A stretch of DNA of 8,776 bases, taken from the NCBI GenBank assembly GCA_030040415.1, contig JASHTT010000701.1, forward strand, positions 1 to 8,776, in the 5' to 3' direction. This document shows, piece by piece, positions 1 through 6,458 of the stretch. Numbering within the stretch: the stretch's first letter is position 1; each line of letters begins with the position of its first letter. A model generated the notes under the pieces. It was not told the DNA's origin. It worked only from the letters and a program-made list of their open reading frames with translations, and did not search any database. Origin of the DNA: Streptosporangiaceae bacterium (GTDB taxonomy: Bacteria; Actinomycetota; Actinomycetes; Streptosporangiales; Streptosporangiaceae). A program made the translations under genes and the position numbers.

Positions 1-43
1 CGGTTGGGGATTCGCGGCGGGCGCAGAGCTCAGCTGCGGGTGG

Positions 44-2623
44 TCAGGCCGGCCGGGCGGTGCCGCCGACAGCGGCCAGCGGATGGCGGACCCTTTCGCC
101 CGAACCGTCACGGCGGCCGGTGGCAGGTGGCAGGTCTACCGGCGTGCCCGCTTCCGTCGCGCCGCGCGCGGGCGCGGGCCCGGCCCAGGCGAGCACAAGG
201 GCGTCTTCGCCCTTGAGGAACCGGTGGCAGCGCACACCACCGGTCGCCCTGCCCTTACCCGGGTACTCGGCGAACGGGGTGACCTTGACGGTAGCCGCCG
301 CCGTGCCGGGCAGGTGACCGGCGCTGCCGGCGACGGTCGCGACAACGCTCGTGGTGCTCTGCTGCGGAGCGACGGCGCCGAACCAGATGACGCTCGCTCG
401 CGCGGCCAGCCGGATGCCTGCCATCCCCCCGGCCGCCCGGCCCTGCGGCCGGACGGCTGCGGCCGGGAACCGCAGTAGCTGGGCGTCGGAGGTGATGAAC
501 GTCAGCTCGGCGTCGTCGTTGTCGAGCTGGACCGCGCCGACCACCCGGTCGTCGTCTCGCAGCGCGATCACGTCGAACTCGGCGGCGTTCTGCGGATAGT
601 CCGCCGCGACGCGCTTGACGACTCCCTGCGCGGTACCGAGCGCGAGCCCGCCGACGGCGAAGTCGGCGGCGACGATGGCCACCACCGTCTCGCTTGGTCC
701 GGTGGTGACGAATTCGCTGACCGGAGCGCCGCCGGACAGGGCCGGGGAGTGCGCGCTCGGCGGAAGCGCCGGCAGTTCGAGCACGCCCAGCCTGATCAGT
801 CGGCCGGCCGAGGTGAGAACGCCGATCGTGCCGCGTGTCGTCGCCGCGACCGAAGAGACTATGACGTCGTGCGCAGCACGCGGTCCCGCCTCGCCGGTCG
901 CGCCGGGGGACGGCCGCGAGGGGGGAGTGACACGTTCCCCGTCATTGTCGTCCAACGGAAGGGTGTCCTCGGCCGGCGGAGTGCGGGCGGCCGTGCGGGC
1001 CAGCAGGCCGGCTGATGACAACAGCACCAGGCACGGCTCGTCTGCCACTTCCAGCGGCACGGCCGCCGTCCTGGCCGCGCCAGTACCTTCCAGCAGTACG
1101 GTGCGGCGCGGCGTGGCGAACTTCTCGCTCACCGCGGCCAGCTCAGACGAGACAAGCTCGCGCAGCCTGTCCTCGGATTCAAGGATCGCGGTGAGCTCGG
1201 CGATCTCGGACTGCAGCTCCTCGCGCTCGCGTTCCAGCTCGAGCCGGTCGTACCGAGTGAGCCTGCGCAGCGGCGTGTCGAGAATGTACTGGGCCTGCAC
1301 GTCGGTCAGGTCGAAGACGGCGATCAGCCGTTCCCTGGCGGCGGCCGCGTCGTCGCTCGACCGGATCACCTGGATGACCTCGTCGATGTTAAGCAGCGCG
1401 ACGATCAGGCCGTCGACCAGGTGCAACCGGTCGGCGCGCTTGGTGCGGCGGAACTGCGTACGACGGCGCACCACGCCAATCCGGTGGTCCACGTATATCT
1501 GCAGCAGCTCCAGCAAGCCGAGGGTCTTCGGCTGGCCGTCCACCAGCGCCACGTTGTTGATGCCGAAGCTCTCCTCGAGCGGTGTCAGCCGGTACAGCTC
1601 GTCGAGCACGGCTTCCGGCACGAACCCCGACCGGACCTCGATGACCAGCCGCAGTCCGCTGTGCCTGTCGGTAAGGTCCTTGCAGTCGGCGACGCCGCTG
1701 AGCTTCCTGGCCTCGAGCAGGTCCTTGATCCGCTGCATGACCCGCTCGGGTCCGACCCCATAGGGCAGCTCGGTGACGACAATCCCGTTCCGCCTCGCGG
1801 TGAGCTTCTCGATCCGCGCTGTTGCCCTGGTGCGGAACGTGCCGCGGCCCGTCAGGTAGGCGTCCCGGATGCCGTCCAGGCCTACGATCTTGCCGCCGGT
1901 GGGCAGGTCGGGGCCGGGCACGAAGCGCATCAGCGTGTCGAGGTCCGCGTCCGGGTTCGCGATCAGGAACCGGGCCGCCGCTACGACCTCGCCGAGGTTG
2001 TGCGGCGCCATGTTGGTCGCCATGCCGACCGCGATCCCGGCGGCGCCGTTGACCAGAAGGTTCGGGAACGCTGTGGGCAGCACTTCCGGTTGTGTCTCGG
2101 TGCCGTCGTAGTTCGGCACGAAGTCGACGGTGTCCTCGTCCAGCGACGCGATCAGTTCCATGGCAGCCGCAGACAGCCGGGCCTCGGTGTACCGCATGGC
2201 GGCCGGCGGGTCCTCCGCGGTGCCGAAGTTGCCGTGCCCGTCAATCAGCGGCAGCCGCATCGCCCACGGCTGCCCCATCCGCACCAGCGCGTCGTAGATG
2301 GCGCTGTCACCGTGCGGGTGCAGGCGGCCCATCACGTCGCCGACCACGCGTGCGCACTTCACGTGCGCCCGGTCGGGCCGCAGTCCCATCTCACCCATCT
2401 GGTACAGGATCCGGCGCTGGACCGGCTTCAGCCCGTCCCGTGCGTCTGGCAGCGCGCGCTGGTAGATGATCGAGTAGGCATACTCGAGATAGCTGGCGCG
2501 CATCTCGTCGGTGACATCAATGTCGACGATGTTCTCCTCGAACTCCTCGTCGCCGGTGTCGCCGTCGCTGCTGCCCGGTCCGCGCCCGCCGCGGCCTGCG
2601 GTCGTCGTAGTGCGTCTGGCCAT
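44..2623 (-). CDS. parC: DNA topoisomerase IV subunit A (ParC)
   Basis: This 859-residue protein is the DNA breakage-reunion subunit of a type IIA topoisomerase. With ParE it decatenates replicated chromosomes and relaxes supercoils. The catalytic tyrosine is Y145 in AAMRYTE (141-147), preceded by R144. The quinolone-resistance region LHPHGDSAIYD (101-111) has S107 and D111 at the positions of E. coli GyrA S83 and D87, so no classical resistance substitution is present. IAVGMATN lies at 197-204. A helical, charge-rich coiled-coil stretch spans about 455-500, followed by the C-terminal beta-propeller. No QRRGGKG-type GyrA box is visible, which favours ParC over GyrA. Blades 1-2 carry a Pro/Asp-rich insert (about 547-583). 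I chose the ATG at 2623 because MARRTT matches my recollection of the Streptomyces ParC start. An in-frame GTG at 2752 would add 43 basic, low-complexity residues. The ribosome-binding site is weak. ParE is not in the window. Family assignment is very secure; ParC versus GyrA is fairly secure. Confidence 0.95.
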   Translation of the reverse strand: MARRTTTTAGRGGRGPGSSDGDTGDEEFEENIVDIDVTDEMRASYLEYAYSIIYQRALPDARDGLKPVQRRILYQMGEMGLRPDRAHVKCARVVGDVMGRLHPHGDSAIYDALVRMGQPWAMRLPLIDGHGNFGTAEDPPAAMRYTEARLSAAAMELIASLDEDTVDFVPNYDGTETQPEVLPTAFPNLLVNGAAGIAVGMATNMAPHNLGEVVAAARFLIANPDADLDTLMRFVPGPDLPTGGKIVGLDGIRDAYLTGRGTFRTRATARIEKLTARRNGIVVTELPYGVGPERVMQRIKDLLEARKLSGVADCKDLTDRHSGLRLVIEVRSGFVPEAVLDELYRLTPLEESFGINNVALVDGQPKTLGLLELLQIYVDHRIGVVRRRTQFRRTKRADRLHLVDGLIVALLNIDEVIQVIRSSDDAAAARERLIAVFDLTDVQAQYILDTPLRRLTRYDRLELEREREELQSEIAELTAILESEDRLRELVSSELAAVSEKFATPRRTVLLEGTGAARTAAVPLEVADEPCLVLLSSAGLLARTAARTPPAEDTLPLDDNDGERVTPPSRPSPGATGEAGPRAAHDVIVSSVAATTRGTIGVLTSAGRLIRLGVLELPALPPSAHSPALSGGAPVSEFVTTGPSETVVAIVAADFAVGGLALGTAQGVVKRVAADYPQNAAEFDVIALRDDDRVVGAVQLDNDDAELTFITSDAQLLRFPAAAVRPQGRAAGGMAGIRLAARASVIWFGAVAPQQSTTSVVATVAGSAGHLPGTAAATVKVTPFAEYPGKGRATGGVRCHRFLKGEDALVLAWAGPAPARGATEAGTPVDLPPATGRRDGSGERVRHPLAAVGGTARPA

Positions 2624-2870
2624 GCCGCCATTCTGCCGCTCATCGCTGGCCCGCAGCGTGCGCCGCGCAGGCCGGCGCGGCGCGGCCGGCTCCGCGCCGC
2701 CCGTAGCGCGGCTGCTGGCGGTTCGTTGCGCGGTTCCTGGGGTTCGTCGCACGACTAGTTACGGCCCGTTCGCGGCAGGTTTGGTTGGCGGCTGACATCC
2801 GAACGTCGGCGCGGTGCGTCGTATGGCAAGCGCGGACTTTTCTGTATGATCGACCCGTGGGGGTGCAGTC
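2624..2870. promoter_or_regulatory. Divergent intergenic region between parC and the mau-like cassette
   Basis: These 247 bp separate two divergently read genes, so both promoters should lie here. No convincing gene is seen; reading frames crossing it are basic, low-complexity shadows of flanking genes. The part next to parC (2624-2750) stays very GC-rich. The part next to the cassette (about 2835-2850) is noticeably more AT-rich and holds a TATGAT hexamer. A 6-bp ACTAGT palindrome at 2753-2758 is probably chance. No tRNA, riboswitch or clear terminator was recognised. Confidence 0.5.
2845..2850 (+). promoter_or_regulatory. Candidate -10 element for the mau-like cassette
   Basis: TATGAT differs from the TATAAT consensus at one position and sits in a locally AT-rich patch. 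Transcription would start about 2857, leaving a short leader of about 14 bases before the GTG at 2871. No good TTGACA-like -35 hexamer is found 16-19 bases upstream, so an activator or an alternative sigma factor could be involved. The site is suggestive only. Confidence 0.3.
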
Positions 2871-3488
2871 GTGCTGCCCGGCGCAGTCGCGATGATTTTG
2901 ACGGTTGCCTTCGTCGTCGTGGCGGTTTTGCTGTGCGTGGCGGCGCTCCTGGTGATACTCGGAACGGCGAACGTTTACCTCTCCGGGCCCGAGGCGATCG
3001 AGCGTGACGGCCTGGCCCGGGGCAGGCGGGCACCGCGCTGGTCGCTGCCTGACGAGTCGGGCGCGATGCACACGTCGCCGCCCACCGGCTCGCTGCAGCT
3101 CGTGCTCTTCGCTGACCACTCGCTGAAGTCGTTCCCCTCCGTTATCAGCGGCGTGCGCGAGCTCATCGCCGGCGATCCTGGCTTGGCGACCGTGGTTCTG
3201 CTGAGCAAGCGGAACGACCTGGTGGGCGCGGTGCTTGCCATGAACGGGTTAGCCGGGCTGCCGGTGCTGACCGGTTCGGCTGCTCTGTATGCGGATTACA
3301 ACGTGCGGGTCGGGCCGTTCGCGATCTTCGTTGACTCGGCTGGCCTGGTCCGGGCGTCTAGCCTGGTCAACCACGACTGGCAGGTGGCCAAGCTGCGACA
3401 GGTGGCCGGCCTCGAGATCTCGGCGGACGAGCGCGCAGCCGCGCGCCGGCGGTGGCCACACCGCGGTCTCGCCCGGACGGCGGTGTAG
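2871..3488 (+). CDS. MauD-like thioredoxin-fold membrane protein lacking the CxxC motif
   Basis: This 205-residue protein has one N-terminal membrane segment (about 8-35) and an outward-facing thioredoxin/TlpA-type domain (about 55-185). It aligns well with the MauD-like protein encoded at 4045-4659. FADHSLKSFPS (80-90) occupies the place of FVDPTCPSCEG, so the two redox cysteines are replaced by L85 and F88. The cis-proline is kept (P149 in VGPFAIFVD, against ATPLVVALD). The only cysteine is C22, inside the membrane segment. Disulfide chemistry is therefore not expected; a chaperone, scaffold or docking role is inferred. The start GTG at 2871 is preceded by GGGGG at 2859-2863 with 7-nt spacing; ATG 2892 is an alternative. 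It is the first gene of a plus-strand cluster and ends 5 bases before mauE. The fold is fairly secure; the function is unknown. Confidence 0.75.
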   Translation: MLPGAVAMILTVAFVVVAVLLCVAALLVILGTANVYLSGPEAIERDGLARGRRAPRWSLPDESGAMHTSPPTGSLQLVLFADHSLKSFPSVISGVRELIAGDPGLATVVLLSKRNDLVGAVLAMNGLAGLPVLTGSAALYADYNVRVGPFAIFVDSAGLVRASSLVNHDWQVAKLRQVAGLEISADERAAARRRWPHRGLARTAV

Positions 3489-3493
3489 GTACC

Positions 3494-4048
3494 GTGTCGG
3501 CAGCGATCCTCGGGGCCAAGGCGGCGCTCGCCGTCATGCTGGTCGTCGCTGGCGCGGCCAAACTGGCCGACATGAACGGCTTCGCTGCGACGGTGCGGCT
3601 GTTCCTGCCGCCCGGCGTCGCAGCGCAGCGCTGGCGGTTGCAGGCTGCAGTTGCTGTCGCGGCAGTTGTGGCGGCTGGCGAACTGCTGCTCGGCGGCGCG
3701 AGCCTCACCACGCCGGCCGTCGCCTGGCTGAACCTCGCCGTGCTGGCGGTGGCGTCCTCCTTCGTCGTCGTGTCCGGCGTCGGTTATGCGTTCCACCGGG
3801 GCCGGTCCTGCCGCTGCTTCGGGGCACTGTCGCAGCGCACGTTCGATCTGCTGGGCATCGGCAGGGCCGTGGTGATCGCCGGCCTGGCCGCCCTGGCTGT
3901 GCCGGCGGTTCCCGGCTCGGTCATCAAGCTCACCCTCGCCGACCAGGGCCTGCTGCTGGCCGCCGCCGTGGTGCTCGGCTGCCTGGCCTTCACCGCCGCC
4001 AGGTGCCTGGCGATAACCAGCCAGGCGATGGCACGGAGGTTGTCGTGA
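3494..4048 (+). CDS. mauE: MauE/DoxX-family redox-associated membrane protein
   Basis: This 184-residue integral membrane protein has about four to five hydrophobic helices (near 4-22, 50-68, 78-98, 120-140, 150-171). The hallmark is CRCFG (C106, C108) at the end of a helix, the CxCFG motif I associate with the MauE branch of the DoxX/VKOR-like superfamily. MauE is needed with MauD for production of the disulfide-rich methylamine dehydrogenase light chain and is thought to pass redox equivalents across the membrane. The start GTG at 3494 lies 5 bases after the previous stop. An upstream in-frame GTG at 3452 would overlap the previous gene and add a polar, arginine-containing stretch, so it was not chosen. 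The 3' end overlaps the next gene in a GTGA tetranucleotide (4045-4048), indicating translational coupling. Size and gene order (E then D then A) fit mau loci. Confidence 0.85.
   Translation: MSAAILGAKAALAVMLVVAGAAKLADMNGFAATVRLFLPPGVAAQRWRLQAAVAVAAVVAAGELLLGGASLTTPAVAWLNLAVLAVASSFVVVSGVGYAFHRGRSCRCFGALSQRTFDLLGIGRAVVIAGLAALAVPAVPGSVIKLTLADQGLLLAAAVVLGCLAFTAARCLAITSQAMARRLS
4035..4039 (+). promoter_or_regulatory. Ribosome-binding site inside the end of mauE, for mauD
   Basis: GGAGG lies within the last codons of mauE, 5 bases before the GTG at 4045, and the stop of mauE overlaps that start. This fixes the mauD start and shows the two genes are translationally coupled. Confidence 0.75.
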
Positions 4049-4659
4049 TCCGTATTCCGCTCTACCTGGCCATCGCTCAGTGGGCGCTGCTGGCGTGCCT
4101 GGCGTTGCTGCTCGTAGTGGCCTACCGGCAGCTCGGGCGCGTCCTCGGGCAGTCCCGTACCCATCCGGAGCTGGGGCCGCAGACCGGAGCCAGACCCGGC
4201 CGGATCGGCTATGAGCGCCTGTCGCCGGCCGGCGGGGCGGAGGCGGACGGCCGCCGACCGGCCCCGGTGCTGCGCACCTTCGTGCCCGGTGATGGCGAGC
4301 CAGCGCTTGTGGCCTTCGTCGACCCGACCTGCCCGTCGTGTGAGGGTCTGGTGGCCGTGCTTGACCGAGCGAAGCAAGGTGGCGAGCTGGACGGCGTCCG
4401 GGTGCTGTTGCTGACCACCGACCCGCCCGCCTACCTGCAGATCTCGGCCGCCTTCCGGGACACCGCCCTGGAGATCGGCCGACCGCTAGACGACGCGGAG
4501 CTGGCGGCCTACAAGCCGTCGGCGACGCCGCTTGTAGTTGCGCTCGACGCGGCCGGCGTAGTCCGCGCGGCGGGTACGGCCGCACGGCAGGGCGAGGTGC
4601 GAGCCATGATCTCGGCTTGCCTGCTGCCGCCGCCCGCCCAGCTGCTTCCAGTGATCTAG
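4045..4659 (+). CDS. mauD: MauD-like membrane-anchored thiol-disulfide protein (TlpA/thioredoxin fold)
   Basis: This 204-residue protein has an N-terminal membrane anchor (about 6-27), a Pro/Gly-rich linker (about 35-70) and a thioredoxin-fold domain (about 75-190). The redox motif is CPSC (C96-C99) in FVDPTCPSC; the cis-proline is P162 in SATPLVVALD. MauD proteins are proposed to form or isomerise the disulfides of the methylamine dehydrogenase light chain outside the cytoplasm. Its partner here would be the adjacent membrane protein MauE, and its likely client the cysteine-rich protein encoded 34 bases downstream. It is a paralogue of the protein encoded at 2871-3488, which has lost the cysteines. 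The start GTG overlaps the mauE stop (GTGA) behind a good GGAGG. A generic TlpA-like reductase is the alternative, but the order E-D-A favours MauD. Confidence 0.85.
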   Translation: MIRIPLYLAIAQWALLACLALLLVVAYRQLGRVLGQSRTHPELGPQTGARPGRIGYERLSPAGGAEADGRRPAPVLRTFVPGDGEPALVAFVDPTCPSCEGLVAVLDRAKQGGELDGVRVLLLTTDPPAYLQISAAFRDTALEIGRPLDDAELAAYKPSATPLVVALDAAGVVRAAGTAARQGEVRAMISACLLPPPAQLLPVI

Positions 4660-4693
4660 GCACGCAGAACCGACGTAGGGGGAGAAAACGACG

Positions 4694-5188
4694 ATGCGAT
4701 GGACTCGATGGGGGGCGGCGCTCGATGCCCGAGTCGGCGACGTGGCCGAGCGCGCCGCCAGGAGACTGAGCCGCCGCGATGCCATGCGCAGCGCGGTGGT
4801 GACCGGCACCGCGGGCCTGGCCTCGCTGTCACTCGGCCGCAAGCCGTCAAGGGAGTATTCCGAGCCGTGCGACTGCGGCCCCACCAGGCGCTGTTCCGGA
4901 TGCCCCGGCATCGGCTGTCCCTCCGGCCAGCACCTGTGCAAGGGCTCGTCGACGAGCAACTGTTTCAACAACCAGGGCTACCGGTGCGAGTGGCCGAACG
5001 GGACCTGGATTGCCTGCATGAACCTGGGCAACGGATACGGCTACAAGATCTGTTACGACTGCATCGGCAAGGCCGGCTGCCCGGACTGGTGTACCTGCCT
5101 GAGCCAGTGCATCTGCTGCTATTGCGAGTCGGTGGCCGACCTTAAGGCCGAGCAGCGCCGGCTCGAGGCCACCGGCCTGCCAGGCTGA
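4694..5188 (+). CDS. Tat-exported cysteine-rich protein resembling methylamine dehydrogenase light chain (MauA-like)
   Basis: This 164-residue protein has a long leader with a twin-arginine motif, SRRDAMR (26-32), and a hydrophobic run (about 33-48). This resembles the unusual long Tat leader of MauA. The mature part holds 18 cysteines between residues 59 and 144. GCPSGQHL (74-81) recalls NCPPGTKL, and GTWIACMN (103-110) followed by C120-YDC-IG recalls the MauA stretch around Trp57 (SWVASCYN, then YRDCCG). W105 would correspond to the first TTQ tryptophan. The MauA segment carrying Trp108 has no counterpart: the protein ends in a cysteine cluster (CICCYC, 139-144) and a short charged helix. 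W100 and W132 are the other mature tryptophans. AGGGGGAG (4677-4684) precedes the ATG. MauD/MauE encoded upstream are the probable disulfide machinery. Alternatives are a metal-binding or structural cysteine-rich exoprotein. Export is well supported; catalytic function is doubtful. Confidence 0.65.
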   Translation: MRWTRWGAALDARVGDVAERAARRLSRRDAMRSAVVTGTAGLASLSLGRKPSREYSEPCDCGPTRRCSGCPGIGCPSGQHLCKGSSTSNCFNNQGYRCEWPNGTWIACMNLGNGYGYKICYDCIGKAGCPDWCTCLSQCICCYCESVADLKAEQRRLEATGLPG

Positions 5189-5201
5189 TCGGGCGCGTCC
5201 G

Positions 5202-5282
5202 GTGACGGCGCTCGTTGCGCTGGAAGCCCTGGCAGTCGTGCTGGCCGCGGTCAACGGCTTCGGCAAGGCGTACTCGCCTTGA
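5202..5282 (+). pseudogene. Short in-frame hydrophobic ORF upstream of the membrane protein (possible detached N-terminus)
   Basis: A GTG at 5202 opens a 26-codon reading frame ending at TGA 5280-5282. The peptide begins MTALVALEALAVVLAAVN and is hydrophobic, like the first half of a membrane segment, with mostly G/C third positions. It is in the same frame as the membrane protein that follows, and the open frame continues directly from 5283 to 5888. It has no clear Shine-Dalgarno sequence. It may be the original N-terminus of that protein cut by a nonsense change or sequencing error, a genuine small membrane peptide, or chance. It lies 13 bases after the preceding gene. Confidence 0.35.
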
Positions 5283-5303
5283 GGTGTCAACTCGGCGGCA
5301 TCT

Positions 5304-5888
5304 TTGGCCGTCGGCCTTCCGGTCGGGAGGGTCGCTCGCGTACTAGCCGTTGTCACTGTCTACGCCGTGCCCGCGATTGCTGCCTGGGCTGTACTCGGCG
5401 CGTTGCTCGGCGCGCTGCCGCTGACCCGGCCCGCGCTCGTGCTCACGACGGCCTACGCGGTGTGTTACGGCGTGACCGAGGTCGCGGGCAGGCAGCGGCT
5501 GCGAGCGCCAGGCACCTCCTGGCAGGTGTCGCAGACGATGGTCATCAACTCCCCGCGCTGGCGCCGCATCCTGGTCTGGGGCTCGGTCCTCGGGCCTGGG
5601 TTCGCCACCCGCAACCCCTACGCGGGGTTCTGGCTGCTGCCGCTGATCGTCGCCAGCGCTGGCGGAGTCCGGGCCGCGGTGTCGCTTGCCGTCGTGATCG
5701 GCTTCGCGCACGGCGCCGGCCGGGCACTCGCCTTGCTGCGCGACGCCGGGCCGTCAGCCGGACGGGACCCGATGCGCATGGTGCTCGGCTCCATGCGGTG
5801 GCGTCTCGTCGACGGGCTCATCCTGCTCGTCATTGCGGGCGCGGCAGGAGTGGCGTGTGCAGCAGCCCTGTTATCCAGCCCCATCTAG
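5304..5888 (+). CDS. Multi-pass membrane protein of unknown family, in the mau-like cluster
   Basis: This 194-residue protein (if it starts at TTG 5304) has hydrophobic segments near 11-38, 43-60, 88-100, 106-145 and 168-191, giving about five membrane passes. A distinctive stretch reads GPGFATRNPYAGFWLLPL (97-114), followed by GFAHGAGRALALLRD (133-147). It has one cysteine in each of two helices (C54, C185) and no CxxC. By position it could play the part of a MauF/CcdA-type membrane partner, but I cannot show homology to these. The start is uncertain: TTG 5304 has only GGCGG (5294-5298) before it, and GTG 5367 would remove half of the first helix. The same frame is open from 5283, immediately after an in-frame TGA that separates it from the hydrophobic ORF at 5202. 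The gene is likely co-transcribed with its upstream neighbours. Confidence 0.65.
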   Translation: MAVGLPVGRVARVLAVVTVYAVPAIAAWAVLGALLGALPLTRPALVLTTAYAVCYGVTEVAGRQRLRAPGTSWQVSQTMVINSPRWRRILVWGSVLGPGFATRNPYAGFWLLPLIVASAGGVRAAVSLAVVIGFAHGAGRALALLRDAGPSAGRDPMRMVLGSMRWRLVDGLILLVIAGAAGVACAAALLSSPI

Positions 5889-5930
5889 TTATCGGCCAGA
5901 CGCACGATCCGGTCAGCCCGGCATCTCTAC

Positions 5931-5937
5931 GAAGGAG
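5931..5937 (+). promoter_or_regulatory. Strong ribosome-binding site of the secreted protein
   Basis: GAAGGAG sits 5 bases before ATG 5943 and fixes that start. It is the best Shine-Dalgarno sequence in the cluster, suggesting the secreted protein is made in larger amounts than the membrane proteins before it. Confidence 0.7.
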
Positions 5938-5942
5938 CAGAT

Positions 5943-6458
5943 ATGCGCAAAGTCCTGGTCACCGCGATAGCTGCAGCGTGCGCGGCGACCCTCGCCAGCG
6001 GCCTGTTCGTGACGGCCGCGCAAGCGAGCCGCACGGCATCCGCAAGCTCGAGCGGCACTGAGACGTTCCGGATCATCAGCGTGAACGCCAGCTTGCATCG
6101 GGAGAGCACGCTCGCCTACGGCCACTTCACAGACGGCGGCTACACGGTGACCGGCAAGCTGAACCCGACGACGCTGGACGCTACCGCCCAGATGGTCTAC
6201 CCGGACGGCAGCTTCATGGTGTACGAGCACGTCACCAGCCAGTACCTGCCGCTGCCAACGCCGCAGTGCGAGGTGTTTGAAACGATCAAGGGCACTTACA
6301 CGCTGGGGGACGGCACCGGTGCCTACACGAACATCAGCGGATCAGGCAGCTACGAAACCAAGATGACCGCGGTGGTCAGCAAGACCAACGGCGAGTGCGG
6401 TGGCTCGATGATCGTCTACCAGGAGATCACCTCGGCGGGCGGTCCGGTCAGCACCTAG
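5943..6458 (+). CDS. Sec-secreted small beta-rich protein of unknown function
   Basis: This 171-residue protein has a classical Sec signal peptide: a short basic start (MRKV), a hydrophobic core (4-24) and an AQA cleavage site after A28. The mature part (about 143 residues) is rich in Thr, Ser, Gly and Tyr with alternating polar and hydrophobic residues, as in an all-beta domain. A glycine-rich turn pattern, GDGTGAYTNISGSGSY (122-137), resembles what is seen in small secreted beta-barrels, but I do not recognise the family. It has exactly two mature cysteines (C109 and C152), consistent with one disulfide. It lies 54 bases after the membrane protein and is the last plus-strand gene before a convergent minus-strand gene. 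By position it belongs to the mau-like cluster and could be a partner or client of MauD/MauE; an independent gene is also possible. Confidence 0.8.
   Translation: MRKVLVTAIAAACAATLASGLFVTAAQASRTASASSSGTETFRIISVNASLHRESTLAYGHFTDGGYTVTGKLNPTTLDATAQMVYPDGSFMVYEHVTSQYLPLPTPQCEVFETIKGTYTLGDGTGAYTNISGSGSYETKMTAVVSKTNGECGGSMIVYQEITSAGGPVST

Noticed and set aside
1..43. Possible terminator downstream of parC
   Set aside because: Only short imperfect inverted repeats (around GCAG/CTGC at 23-37) are seen and the region is cut by the window edge, so no call is justified.
615..2758. Long plus-strand reading frames (615-1763 and 1421-2758) opposite parC
   Set aside because: They are antisense shadows of a clearly conserved topoisomerase gene. 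Their products are low-complexity Arg/Ser/Ala/Val sequences without any domain.
2753..2758. ACTAGT palindrome as an operator
   Set aside because: Six bases is too short to support regulation, and no second copy is nearby.
2640..3119. Minus-strand frame covering the intergenic region and the start of the cassette
   Set aside because: The composition is very basic and irregular, it overlaps the first mau-like gene, and it has no clear ribosome-binding site or family resemblance.
3296..4663. 455-codon minus-strand reading frame opposite mauE and mauD
   Set aside because: It is a shadow of two well-supported plus-strand genes. The product is Arg/Pro/Ala-rich with no recognisable motif, as expected for GC-rich DNA.
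5280..5282. TGA read as selenocysteine
   Set aside because: There is no matching cysteine-containing motif around the codon, no selenoprotein family resemblance and no evident hairpin of the bacterial SECIS type just after it.
5279..6061. 260-codon plus-strand frame across the membrane and secreted protein genes
   Set aside because: The product is arginine-rich and lacks the hydrophobic pattern. The other frame gives proper membrane helices and a clean signal peptide.
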